Below, in pieces: positions 36,467 to 44,427 of a stretch of DNA of 64,000 nucleotides. The translations under genes were made by a program, and so were the position numbers. The number at the start of each line of letters is the position of its first letter. Position 1 is the stretch's first letter. Origin of the DNA: JADKCL01 sp046329055 (GTDB lineage Bacteria > Bacteroidota > Bacteroidia > J057 > JADKCL01). The stretch lies in contig JAXLVK010000016.1 in the NCBI GenBank assembly GCA_046329055.1, positions 14,142-78,141 of the forward strand, given 5' to 3'. The notes below the pieces were generated by a model, which worked only from the letters and a program-made list of their open reading frames with translations, ran no database searches and was not told where the DNA came from.

Positions 36467-38698
36467 TTATCGGCCGCTCCTGCCGCCGGACCGCCCGCTC
36501 CTGCGACTGCCCCCTGCGGAACTGTCAGTGGACTCCGTCGTCAGGCCGCCAGGCATCGCGGTGAAGCAGGACGAACTGATTCCCCGGGCGCCAAAGTAGT
36601 CCCTGAGCAATCCCGAGGTCCTTCTGTTCCGCTCGCCAGCGCCGCCCCTGCCGGGAGCATGCACCATGTTGTAGGGCAGGTCACCGGAGATCTCATTGAA
36701 GCCGCGCTGCTGCCGGTCCAAAATGTACCGGTAGCCACGGAAGGGGTTCCGCATGCCGCGAATCTGCTGACGGAGGCTGCGCGCCCTTTCCCCGCGACGC
36801 CGCGTATGCGCATCGCGCACTGCGTCGATCAGCTGATCCATCACGGCAGTGCGAGTGGTCCTGGCTTCGAGGAAATCCCGCACCTTGCTGGTCAGGCGGG
36901 AGATGCCATTGGAGTCCAAAGTCGTGCCCTCAGTGGCGAGCGGAGCCAATATGCCGTCCACCTCACCCCGCAGGGCCATGATCATGGCTTGTTGGCTGGT
37001 CACGACTTGCCCCATGTTCCTGAAGGATTCTTCTCCCATCTCGGTGGTGAATTCACCTGCCAGTCTGGCCAGCTCCGCGGTGGCGGTCTCCATGATCTCC
37101 TCCTTTTCGGAGACCTGACCCCAGAACTCCCGCACGGAGGTCTGGAAATCGGCGATGGCAGAGTCATACCTTCCCTCGACGCGCTCGGATGCCGCTGCGG
37201 TATTGGCATCCAACAAGGCGGCATTGGCGGCGATCGGGGCGAGGCGCTGCTGGATGCGGATCAGGGTCTGGATCCCGTCCAAGTGGCCTTGGGTCGCCTG
37301 GGACATGCCGTTTGCCAGCCCGTCCCTCAGCATTTGTGTCTGGCCCTCGGTGAGGTGGCTGGGGCGTGTGACGCCGTCACCCGTGTCGGCACCCGTCAGG
37401 GCATTGAGCAACCGCTGGCCCTCGGCTTGGATCGGGGTCGCGAGCGCGGTGAGGTTCACCTGCATGCCGGGTCGGCGCGATTGTGCCTGCTGGATGTAGG
37501 TGGTATTGGAATTGTTGGTGGTGGTGCGGCCCTCGGCATCGACTTGGAGGATTTCATCCAGGTTGCCAGCAGGGTGAGCGTCGGCATCCACGCGGCTCCA
37601 GTTCACGACGGGATGGATGTAATGCGGCTCGGGGAAGAAGTGCTCGCCGAGGTTGGCGGTGTGCTCGCGACCTCCGCTGTCGGGATGGCCCTGGCTGAAG
37701 CAGACCGCCTGCCGGTAAAGCGATCCATCGGGCGCCGATTGCTGTGGCCCCGCCCAATGCGAGAAAATCACGCTGTGCGAGCCGATGCGTGAGCCATTGC
37801 CATTGTAGTACCAGAGCCAATCACCAGGCTGGATTTGCTCGATCATGCTCATGGTCATGCCCACACGCCGCCCGATGCCGTGCATGGCCTCGGGATCACC
37901 GGATTCTCGTGCTCTTGCCACAGTGGCGGCATGAGAGGTGCCATCCATGATGGGACCCACGTCGCTTGTCTCTACATCCGGGAGGACATCGGCCCCCACA
38001 AATGCGCCGGAGAAGCCATGGAAGCCCTCAGGCGTCTCCCCTGTTCCGAACACGACCGTTCCATCGTGATCGAAATTGCCCATGACGCCATTGGCGACGG
38101 GGCCGGTCTCGCGGGTCGCGCCTGCATAATGATGCGTGATCTGCACCCAGTGGAAGCACATCCGTGCATGGACCCGCTGCGTGAGGGAGCCGACCTGGTA
38201 TTGGCCGTCGGCTAGGATTTGGGCGGACATGAGGAGGCGTTGCTGCGCCGTGGTGTGATTCGGGATATCCCCATTGAAAAGGCCGTCAGGAATGTTGTGA
38301 GGCGCTTGGAAGAACCCCATCAGCAGCTCCATTTGACGCGGATCGAAGAGCTGTTGCAGCCTTTCGACGCTGAGCGCGTCGCCACTCGCGATGCCCACAC
38401 CGACGACCCGGGACGACTCTGCGGGGCCAAACACATGCAGGATCGACTGGAAATAGGAGTTGAATTGCGTCGCGAATGCCTGCCAGTCCCCGCCTCCGGC
38501 AGGCACGTCGTGATCCGCTGCAAGGTCGGGATCCACCTGCAACTGACTCACTGAGCCGGAGCCACCATCCTCACCACCCCCATCGGGCGGGCCTGCGGTG
38601 ACCTGGAAACGAGGTGGAACAAGGCTGCGCCCCTCTGCTCCGGGGGCGGATTCGGAATGCTCGGACGTAGCGCCCGAACGATCGGCAGGAACTCGCAT
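36467..38698 (-). CDS. Effector-like protein: PP-R-FQV tag, papain-like hydrolase core, coiled-coil, Arg/Gly tail
   Basis: 743 residues, no signal peptide. The N-terminal tag SLVPPRFQVTAG (about 25-36) matches the tag of three other proteins in the window. Residues about 170-390 look like an NlpC/P60- or papain-like hydrolase: a possible nucleophile Cys181 (ARMCFHW) and, after GDWLWYYNGNG, His308 in GSHSVIFSHW. Residues about 430-640 are long heptad-like helices rich in Ala, Glu and Gln, likely a coiled coil. The last 60 residues are Arg/Gly/Ser-rich and basic. The hydrolase assignment is tentative. No obvious immunity gene lies next to it; its downstream neighbour is DUF5686. Confidence 0.6.
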   Translation of the reverse strand: MRVPADRSGATSEHSESAPGAEGRSLVPPRFQVTAGPPDGGGEDGGSGSVSQLQVDPDLAADHDVPAGGGDWQAFATQFNSYFQSILHVFGPAESSRVVGVGIASGDALSVERLQQLFDPRQMELLMGFFQAPHNIPDGLFNGDIPNHTTAQQRLLMSAQILADGQYQVGSLTQRVHARMCFHWVQITHHYAGATRETGPVANGVMGNFDHDGTVVFGTGETPEGFHGFSGAFVGADVLPDVETSDVGPIMDGTSHAATVARARESGDPEAMHGIGRRVGMTMSMIEQIQPGDWLWYYNGNGSRIGSHSVIFSHWAGPQQSAPDGSLYRQAVCFSQGHPDSGGREHTANLGEHFFPEPHYIHPVVNWSRVDADAHPAGNLDEILQVDAEGRTTTNNSNTTYIQQAQSRRPGMQVNLTALATPIQAEGQRLLNALTGADTGDGVTRPSHLTEGQTQMLRDGLANGMSQATQGHLDGIQTLIRIQQRLAPIAANAALLDANTAAASERVEGRYDSAIADFQTSVREFWGQVSEKEEIMETATAELARLAGEFTTEMGEESFRNMGQVVTSQQAMIMALRGEVDGILAPLATEGTTLDSNGISRLTSKVRDFLEARTTRTAVMDQLIDAVRDAHTRRRGERARSLRQQIRGMRNPFRGYRYILDRQQRGFNEISGDLPYNMVHAPGRGGAGERNRRTSGLLRDYFGARGISSSCFTAMPGGLTTESTDSSAGGSRRSGRSGGRSGR

Positions 38699-38859
38699 AT
38701 CTCTCTTTGGCTAATTGGACGACAAGTGCACAAGCCGGGGCCAATCCATTCCCCTGAGTGCATCGCCAATTTACTATCCGGACGATTAAAGGTCAACACC
38801 CCTCATTTTCCACTCCATCCCCACGTCTTCCTCCCTCATTATTCATTCTTAATTATCAA

Positions 38860-38886
38860 TTGTTCATTCCCCACCGATTATCTTTG
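38860..38886 (+). promoter_or_regulatory. Promoter of ettA
   Basis: TTG at 38860-38862, a 16-base spacer and TATCTTTG at 38879-38886, a full match to the Bacteroidota -7 box, 25 bases before the ATG at 38912. Confidence 0.65.
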
Positions 38887-38911
38887 CACACTGAAAATTC
38901 CTGTAGGCTAC

Positions 38912-40585
38912 ATGAGCGATCGTCAAATCATCTTTTCCATGTCGCGGGTAAGCAAGACTTATCCGCCCAACAAGCAGGTGATCCGGGACATCTCCCTCGG
39001 CTTCTACCTCGGCGCCAAGATCGGCGTGATTGGTATGAACGGTCAGGGCAAGTCCACCCTGCTCCGCATCATTGCGGGCCGTGACACCGACTTCCAAGGA
39101 GACCTGGCATTTTCCCCCGGCTACACGGTGGGCTTGCTGGAGCAGCACCCTGAACTCGACCCCGAGAAGACTGTCATCGAGATCGTGCGCGAAGGCGCCG
39201 CCGAGATCGTGGCCCTGCTCGACGAGTTTGAGCAGATCAATATGAAGTTCATGGAGGAGATGAGCCCCGAAGCCATGGACAAGCTCATCAACCGCCAAGC
39301 TACGGTCCAAGACAAGATCGATGCCTCCGACGCATGGAACCTGGACAGCCGCCTCGAAGTCGCCATGGACGCCCTGCGCTGCCCGCCTTCGGATCAGAAA
39401 GTCGGCACCCTCTCTGGTGGTGAAAAGCGCCGCGTCGCCCTTTGCCGCCTCCTCATCCAATCCCCGGACGTCCTCCTGCTTGACGAACCCACGAACCACT
39501 TGGACGCGGAAAGCGTGCAGTGGTTGGAGCAACACCTGCAGAACTACGCAGGCACCGTCATCGCAGTGACCCACGACCGTTACTTCCTCGACAATGTCGC
39601 AGGATGGATCCTGGAACTCGACCGCGGCCACGGTGTACCCTGGAAAGGCAATTACACCTCCTGGCTGGAGCAAAAGCAGAAGAAGCTCGACCAAGAGCAA
39701 AAACAAGAAAGCAAGCGCCAAAAGACCCTGGAGCGAGAGCTCGAGTGGATCAAGATGGCTCCCAAGGCCCGCCACGCGAAAGGCAAGGCCCGTATCAATG
39801 CCTACGAGAAAATGGTCTCCGACGAAAGCCAACAGCGCGATCAGGACTTGGAGATCTACATCCCACCGGGTCCCCGCCTCGGCGACAAGGTCATCGAAGC
39901 CCATGGCGTGGCCAAGGCTTTCGGCGACAAGCTGCTCTATGAAGGCATGGAGTTCGTCATCCCCAAGGGAGCAGTGGTGGGTGTGATCGGCCCGAACGGT
40001 GCTGGTAAGACGACCCTCTTCCGCATGATCACCAGCAAGGAGAAGCCAGATGCCGGCACCTTCGAGGTGGGTGAGACGGTGAAGCTCGCCTATGTGGACC
40101 AAGAGCACGACGACCTCGACATGGAGGCAAGTGTCTATGACGCCATCACGGGCGGCAACGACATCATCCAGCTCGGCGCCAAGGAAATGAATGGCCGCGC
40201 CTACGTGAGCCGCTTCAACTTTGCCGGCACCGACCAAAGCAAAAAGGTCAAGCAACTCTCCGGTGGTGAGCGCAACCGCTTGCACCTCGCCCGCGTGCTC
40301 CGCTCCGGCGCGAACGTCCTCCTCTTGGACGAACCCACGAACGACCTCGACGTGAACACGCTGCGAGCCCTCGAAGAAGCCATCGACAACTTCGGCGGCT
40401 GCGCAATCATCATCAGCCACGACCGTTGGTTCCTGGACCGCGTCTGCACCCACATCATGGCCTTCGAAGGCGAGTCAAGGGTGTTCTTCTATGAAGGATC
40501 CTTCACGGAGTACGAGGAAGACAAGAAGAAGCGCCTCGGGGACTCAGGTCCGACCCGGATCCGGTACAAGAAGCTGTCGCGGTAA
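38912..40585 (+). CDS. ettA: EttA-type ABC-F translational throttle ATPase
   Basis: 557 residues from ATG 38912 (MSDRQIIFSMSRVSKTYPPN), the normal EttA length and start; the frame is open 85 codons further upstream but passes through the promoter. Two ABC domains: Walker A GMNGQGKST and GPNGAGKTT, signatures LSGGEKRRVALC and LSGGERNRLHLA, Walker B with LLLDEPTNHLD and LLLDEPTNDLD, and the ABC-F linker between. The arm insert and toothed linker (KMAPKARHAKGKARINAYEK) are those of EttA, which binds the ribosomal E site and gates the first elongation step in response to ATP/ADP. No membrane domain, as expected. Confidence 0.95.
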   Translation: MSDRQIIFSMSRVSKTYPPNKQVIRDISLGFYLGAKIGVIGMNGQGKSTLLRIIAGRDTDFQGDLAFSPGYTVGLLEQHPELDPEKTVIEIVREGAAEIVALLDEFEQINMKFMEEMSPEAMDKLINRQATVQDKIDASDAWNLDSRLEVAMDALRCPPSDQKVGTLSGGEKRRVALCRLLIQSPDVLLLDEPTNHLDAESVQWLEQHLQNYAGTVIAVTHDRYFLDNVAGWILELDRGHGVPWKGNYTSWLEQKQKKLDQEQKQESKRQKTLERELEWIKMAPKARHAKGKARINAYEKMVSDESQQRDQDLEIYIPPGPRLGDKVIEAHGVAKAFGDKLLYEGMEFVIPKGAVVGVIGPNGAGKTTLFRMITSKEKPDAGTFEVGETVKLAYVDQEHDDLDMEASVYDAITGGNDIIQLGAKEMNGRAYVSRFNFAGTDQSKKVKQLSGGERNRLHLARVLRSGANVLLLDEPTNDLDVNTLRALEEAIDNFGGCAIIISHDRWFLDRVCTHIMAFEGESRVFFYEGSFTEYEEDKKKRLGDSGPTRIRYKKLSR

Positions 40586-40639
40586 AACGCAAGGAGCCGC
40601 TCCGAAACGAGGCGAAGGGCCTCCGGCCCAATACCAGAC

Positions 40640-40658
40640 CGCCCGCCTCTGGCGGGCG
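40640..40658 (+). terminator. GC-rich hairpin after ettA
   Basis: CGCCCGCC (40640-40647), loop TCT, GGCGGGCG (40651-40658), then GAAAA. A compact 8-bp GC stem about 55 bases after the ettA stop; no T-run follows on the plus strand, so its role is uncertain. Confidence 0.4.
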
Positions 40659-40695
40659 AAAACGGGTGCCCCACCTCTATCAGACTCGAAAAACC

Positions 40696-40721
40696 GTACA
40701 GGGGAGCTAGCTCCCCTGTAC
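40696..40721. terminator. Perfect 26-bp palindrome downstream of ettA
   Basis: GTACAGGGGAGCT directly followed by AGCTCCCCTGTAC: 13-bp arms with no spacer, then TATTTTAG. Probably the main ettA terminator, also readable from the other strand. Confidence 0.6.
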
Positions 40722-40786
40722 TATTTTAGTGGGAAATTACCCGCCAGCGTGTGATCCCCCGCTGCCAATCACGAATGGAACGAACA

Positions 40787-41776
40787 ATGAATTCGGAAAC
40801 CCAAAACATCGATGTCCGACTCTACCTTGCCGTGAACACGCCGCGGCCAGGAACCGAATGGTTCGACAACCATTACATTCCGGTGGAAGAAACGGATGCA
40901 GAGGCATTCCTCGAGCGCTCACTGCGGCGAGGCCGACCCGTATGTTGCAGCATGACCGCCGCATTTTCCATCACTCTGGATGACCTGCCCTGGGAAACTT
41001 GGCCTGTGGATGTTTACCGCCACGATCGATTGGATGCGCTGGAATGGAATGCGCTGAACACCACCATTGAGCTGGTGGATGTGATGCAGGCGCTCTGTGA
41101 TGGCGCTGGGTATGCGGAGGTAAATCCCCACGATGATGAATGGCCCCTGCTCTATGTCCGGGATGTCCACGATCAGGTTCGATTTTGCACCGGAGATGCT
41201 GTTCTCACGCAAGTCTCAATCCCGTTGTCAACTCTGGCACCCATGGTCCTGCGGGAGGGCAAGAAACTTGCGTTGTTTTTGGATCGCCTTCAATCCTTGA
41301 TCGAGTCCCGCCTAAAATCCGTAGAGCTGGACAAGAAGGCAGCAAAGCCATTGCTCGAACGAAAGGAACTTCTTGCGGCATTTAATTGGGAAAATCGCCT
41401 GGCGAAACTGGAATCCTCCCTCGCCAAGCTAGCGCATCCTCGACCCATTCATCGGAAGTGGAGCGACCTCACCAGCCTGCTGGTAGAGTTTCCTTCTCAT
41501 ATCGACCGGACATTTACCCAAGACAGGGACAAGCTTCTTTATCATACGGTGGTAACCTGGCCGAATTTGCCCGAGGAAGAAATCGAGTGGCTCAGGATGC
41601 TCGTCACGCACACCTCCCATGCAACATCACTGAGATTCAGGCTACCGGAGCATGGCTTCTCGGATCAGTTTTATTGGCTGGAGTTTCAGGCCGAAGGAAG
41701 CAAGGTCATGCTCAGCTTTTCCTCGGAGCCCCCTCAGAAGCCGAAAACCTCAACAAATCGATCCCGTTTCTCCTAG
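40787..41776 (+). CDS. Unknown protein, larger member of a local paralogous pair (PVEET / GRPVCCSM family)
   Basis: 329 residues from ATG 40787 (MNSETQNIDVRLYLAVNTP); an in-frame ATG at 40775 is also possible. The N-terminal half shares a clear pattern with the protein at 43376-44023: PVEETDAEAFLERSL then RGRPVCCSMTAAFS, a LxWNALxTT segment, HDDEWPL, and LREGKKLALF. The two Cys in PVCCSM and the His-Asp-Asp could be functional. The C-terminal third (about 220-329) is specific to this copy. There is no signal peptide, so it is cytoplasmic. It converges with the effector-like gene ending at 41787, only 10 bases away. Family and function unknown; a chaperone or immunity role is a guess from position. 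Confidence 0.7.
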   Translation: MNSETQNIDVRLYLAVNTPRPGTEWFDNHYIPVEETDAEAFLERSLRRGRPVCCSMTAAFSITLDDLPWETWPVDVYRHDRLDALEWNALNTTIELVDVMQALCDGAGYAEVNPHDDEWPLLYVRDVHDQVRFCTGDAVLTQVSIPLSTLAPMVLREGKKLALFLDRLQSLIESRLKSVELDKKAAKPLLERKELLAAFNWENRLAKLESSLAKLAHPRPIHRKWSDLTSLLVEFPSHIDRTFTQDRDKLLYHTVVTWPNLPEEEIEWLRMLVTHTSHATSLRFRLPEHGFSDQFYWLEFQAEGSKVMLSFSSEPPQKPKTSTNRSRFS

Positions 41777-41786
41777 AGCCACCCCC

Positions 41787-42971
41787 TCACTTCTTCCCAG
41801 CAGCCAGCTTCTCGTCGCGCTTGCGGACGATCTCGTCCATGTCCATCCATCCGGCGAGTTGGGTGCCGGAAGCAGAGCCCACATCCGGCATCTTCGCGCC
41901 AGCCATTCCGGGGAAGATCATGCGGTCCTTCAAACGGACGCGGAGCAGGGTCTCCTTGCCATTCGTGCCGCCGCCGTCGATGGTGCGCCAAAGTTCAAAG
42001 CCGCTGCCGTCATCTTCTTTGACCACGCTCATGAAGATGGCGATGTGCTTGAAGCTGCCACCTGCGAGCATGACTTGGGTCTCCTTTGACACGCCATACT
42101 TTGCGCCGCCCGGGGCTTGGGCGAGGATGATGAACTCTCCCGCTTTCGGCCGGCCATTGCCCATGCCATCCTCGGCCTTGATCATCGCGGTATTGTTCGC
42201 GTCGAGGGATTCAGCTTTGGCATTTGCCTTCTCCTGCTTGGCGAGGAATCCGGCGCGCTGTGAGTTCAGGGTACGGAGCACGCTGTCAAGGGCCTTCACC
42301 GTCGCCTTCTCCAATGCATTGGCACGGATGCCGCGCTGCTTGAAGACGAGAGGGTGTTCGCCCTCGGCCTGCGGCGCACGGAGTTGCTCGATTTCGGCCA
42401 CGACCTTGGCCTTTTGGGCCTCGATGCGTGTGATTGCCTTGTCAAACAGCGCAACGGATTTCCCGAAACCATCTGCGGTGATCCGCTGCCCTACCGCAGC
42501 CTCCCAATCGGCTTTGGTCTGGGAAAAGGTCTGAGTCGTCGCGACGGCCTTCTTCCAATCCTTGCCATAGACCTCCTTGTCGCCGTCCCGCATCATCTTG
42601 CCAGCGAACTCCAAGCAGGTCGTGAAGTTCTTGAGGCCCGTCTTGACGCGGGTGTCCTCGATCTCCTCCTTGGTCATGAACTCCTTGCCGTTCCACTCCT
42701 CCGACTTGGCAGCAACTGCCTCGCGGAGCTTATCACCCTCGGTGGCTTCCTTTTCTGCCTCCTTGGCGGTGGTTTCAAGCTGTTGCGTTTCCTTTTCGGC
42801 GGCGGGTTCGGCCTCCTTGGCGGCGGGTTCCTGCATTTGCGCAGGCTTCTTTTCCTCAGCGTCCGCCTTCAGTTGGAATGCGGGCGGTTGCATGGACTTG
42901 CCAAGGGTGGAATCTTCGGGTGCAGCCTTGCGCTGAGCCGGTTGGTGAACGGGTGATGCGGGAACTCCCAT
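41787..42971 (-). CDS. Effector-like protein: PPAFQL tag and papain-like amidase domain
   Basis: 394 residues from ATG 42971 (MGVPASPVHQPAQRKAAPED). The tag SMQPPAFQLKADAE at about 26-39 is nearly identical to that of the protein at 12424. A Glu/Ala/Lys-rich linker (about 38-95) follows, including PAQMQ, also found in the protein at 46122. The C-terminal domain has a candidate nucleophile Cys119 (NFTTCLEFAGKMM), a helical insert, GEFIILAQAP, His309 (FKHIAIFMSV) and Asp332 (WRTIDGGGT), the Cys-His-Asp order of papain-like amidases that often act on cell-wall peptides. No secretion signal. It lies between the two paralogous unknown genes, which are on the opposite strand. Substrate is inferred only from fold class. 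Confidence 0.72.
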   Translation of the reverse strand: MGVPASPVHQPAQRKAAPEDSTLGKSMQPPAFQLKADAEEKKPAQMQEPAAKEAEPAAEKETQQLETTAKEAEKEATEGDKLREAVAAKSEEWNGKEFMTKEEIEDTRVKTGLKNFTTCLEFAGKMMRDGDKEVYGKDWKKAVATTQTFSQTKADWEAAVGQRITADGFGKSVALFDKAITRIEAQKAKVVAEIEQLRAPQAEGEHPLVFKQRGIRANALEKATVKALDSVLRTLNSQRAGFLAKQEKANAKAESLDANNTAMIKAEDGMGNGRPKAGEFIILAQAPGGAKYGVSKETQVMLAGGSFKHIAIFMSVVKEDDGSGFELWRTIDGGGTNGKETLLRVRLKDRMIFPGMAGAKMPDVGSASGTQLAGWMDMDEIVRKRDEKLAAGKK

Positions 42972-43375
42972 GGATTCAGACAGTGGTTTAGACGGTGCGA
43001 AATTAGATGTGGGCAGATTTCGCCTTTGATGATTTTCGGCAGTCGGGAAATTCGCTGAGAGATTGGTGGATTTTGCTAGTGGATGGGAGTGGGCACTTGT
43101 CCGACCACGAATTCCAGCACGCATCGCCGCCACCTCTGCTTCGACTTGCTTTCGAGTCGCTGGCTACTCGCCGTGGGGTTGCTGCCTGTTCACTGCCGCC
43201 TTGCTCCTGCATCCCATTTTATGCCGAACCAATACCCTATTTCTACCGATTCTGTGCCGCTCTCGACCTAAACTCGGTAGCCAGTTTCCAATCTGCTGCA
43301 TCATCGAAAACTGGCATCCATTTCTCCCGTCTTTCAAGATTCCCCATCTTTACCTCAATCCAAAGCACATCGCCC

Positions 43376-44023
43376 ATGCCAACCCTCGATGTCCAACTCC
43401 ACCTCTTCTTTCAAGGCAAAACGGAAACCGGGGCCTATTACTCGGAGCATTCCCCAGTCGAAGAAACACCTGTGGAAACCTACCTGGATCGCTCGCTGGC
43501 ATACGGGCGGCCGGTCTGTTGCAGCATGATGGGGGCATTTGCGGTCTGGGTGGATGGGAAGCTGTGGATGCGCTATCGCGTGGCTGATGGCGAGGACAAG
43601 GACTCTGTACCGCCAACGGATCTGATTCTATGGAACGCCTTGGATACCACGTTGGCCATGATCTGGGGCGTCTCGGAATTGCTGGGTGGGAAACGCACAG
43701 TGGACCTCGGTTCGCATGATGACGAAAGCCCAATCATCCTTCACCTGAACGAGGAAAACAGGGTGCGGCATGAGATGGAAATGTTCGACCCCGATTTTGA
43801 GCCGATTCCCTTGCTACCATTCGCCAGACTGATCCTGCGAGAAGGAGAGAAAATGCATGCCTTCAGCCACCGTCTGCGGGCCGCAATCCACAATCGATTG
43901 GCGGCGGAGCCCATGGATTCGCCGCTGATCCTGCCTTTGAAGCACCGGATCGAATTGATCGAACGATGGGAGCTGGAGAAGATTCTCCTGAAAATCCGGA
44001 AGCAGCTTGCAATGCAGGCCTGA
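43376..44023 (+). CDS. Unknown protein, smaller member of the local paralogous pair
   Basis: 215 residues from ATG 43376 (MPTLDVQLHLFFQGKTETGA). The open frame runs upstream for 123 codons, but that part is Cys/Phe/Ser-rich and crosses the start region of the divergent effector gene. Shared with the protein at 40787: PVEETPVETYLDRSL, YGRPVCCSMMGAFA, ILWNALDTTLAMIW, SHDDESPI, LILREGEKMHAF. It lacks the extra C-terminal third of its partner. No signal peptide. It starts about 400 bases upstream of, and divergent from, the effector at 42971, and converges with the small lipoprotein gene ending at 44067. Function unknown. Confidence 0.7.
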   Translation: MPTLDVQLHLFFQGKTETGAYYSEHSPVEETPVETYLDRSLAYGRPVCCSMMGAFAVWVDGKLWMRYRVADGEDKDSVPPTDLILWNALDTTLAMIWGVSELLGGKRTVDLGSHDDESPIILHLNEENRVRHEMEMFDPDFEPIPLLPFARLILREGEKMHAFSHRLRAAIHNRLAAEPMDSPLILPLKHRIELIERWELEKILLKIRKQLAMQA

Positions 44024-44066
44024 AACCCAGGAACCCAAGCAATATCCTGAATTCCTGCGATGGTAT

Positions 44067-44396
44067 CTACTGCTCGTATCTGCGCTTGAGGATTTCGCCG
44101 CTGTTACCGTCGATGAGGTAGTGCGGGCCGCCACCTAGGGAGTTTTCATCCTTGAGTTCATAATCCACCTGCCAGTTCCCAGCCACTTCCGCTATCTCAA
44201 CTTTGTAAGGGCTCAGATCTTGGTAGGCGACGATGGCGTCTGCCTTTGCGATCTCGAGGGCCTTTTCACGTGTGATTCCCATTTTCTTCCCGATCGTGTT
44301 TTGTTGATTTCCACTCTGCGTCCCACCCGACTCGCCCTTGCAGGCTGCCAGAACCGTCAGCAGGATCAAAACAAGGTAAAATCTCTTTTTCCTCAT
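44067..44396 (-). CDS. Small lipoprotein with PepSY/NTF2-immunity-like domain
   Basis: 109 residues. Lipoprotein signal MRKKRFYLVLILLTVLAAC, lipobox at about residue 19. The mature domain reads ITREKALEIAKADAIVAYQD, YKVEIAEVAGNWQVDYEL, GGGPHYLIDGNSGEILKRRY: a helix, then strands ending in a turn with I-D-x-x-S-G-E-I, as in PepSY-like domains and in small immunity proteins of polymorphic toxin systems. It begins 31 bases after the stop of the tagged JAMM-like protein on the same strand, so it is probably co-transcribed with it and is a candidate immunity protein. The role is inferred from position. Confidence 0.65.
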   Translation of the reverse strand: MRKKRFYLVLILLTVLAACKGESGGTQSGNQQNTIGKKMGITREKALEIAKADAIVAYQDLSPYKVEIAEVAGNWQVDYELKDENSLGGGPHYLIDGNSGEILKRRYEQ

Positions 44397-44427
44397 CGTG
44401 CCGGTGGATATTCAAGGTTTCTTTTGC

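Noticed and set aside
35798..37792. Plus-strand open frame of 664 codons across the DUF5686 and tagged hydrolase genes
   Set aside because: It spans two minus-strand genes and their gap, a sign of chance openness in GC-rich DNA.
38864..40453. Minus-strand open frame of 529 codons opposite ettA
   Set aside because: Shadow of ettA codon use; no motif of its own.
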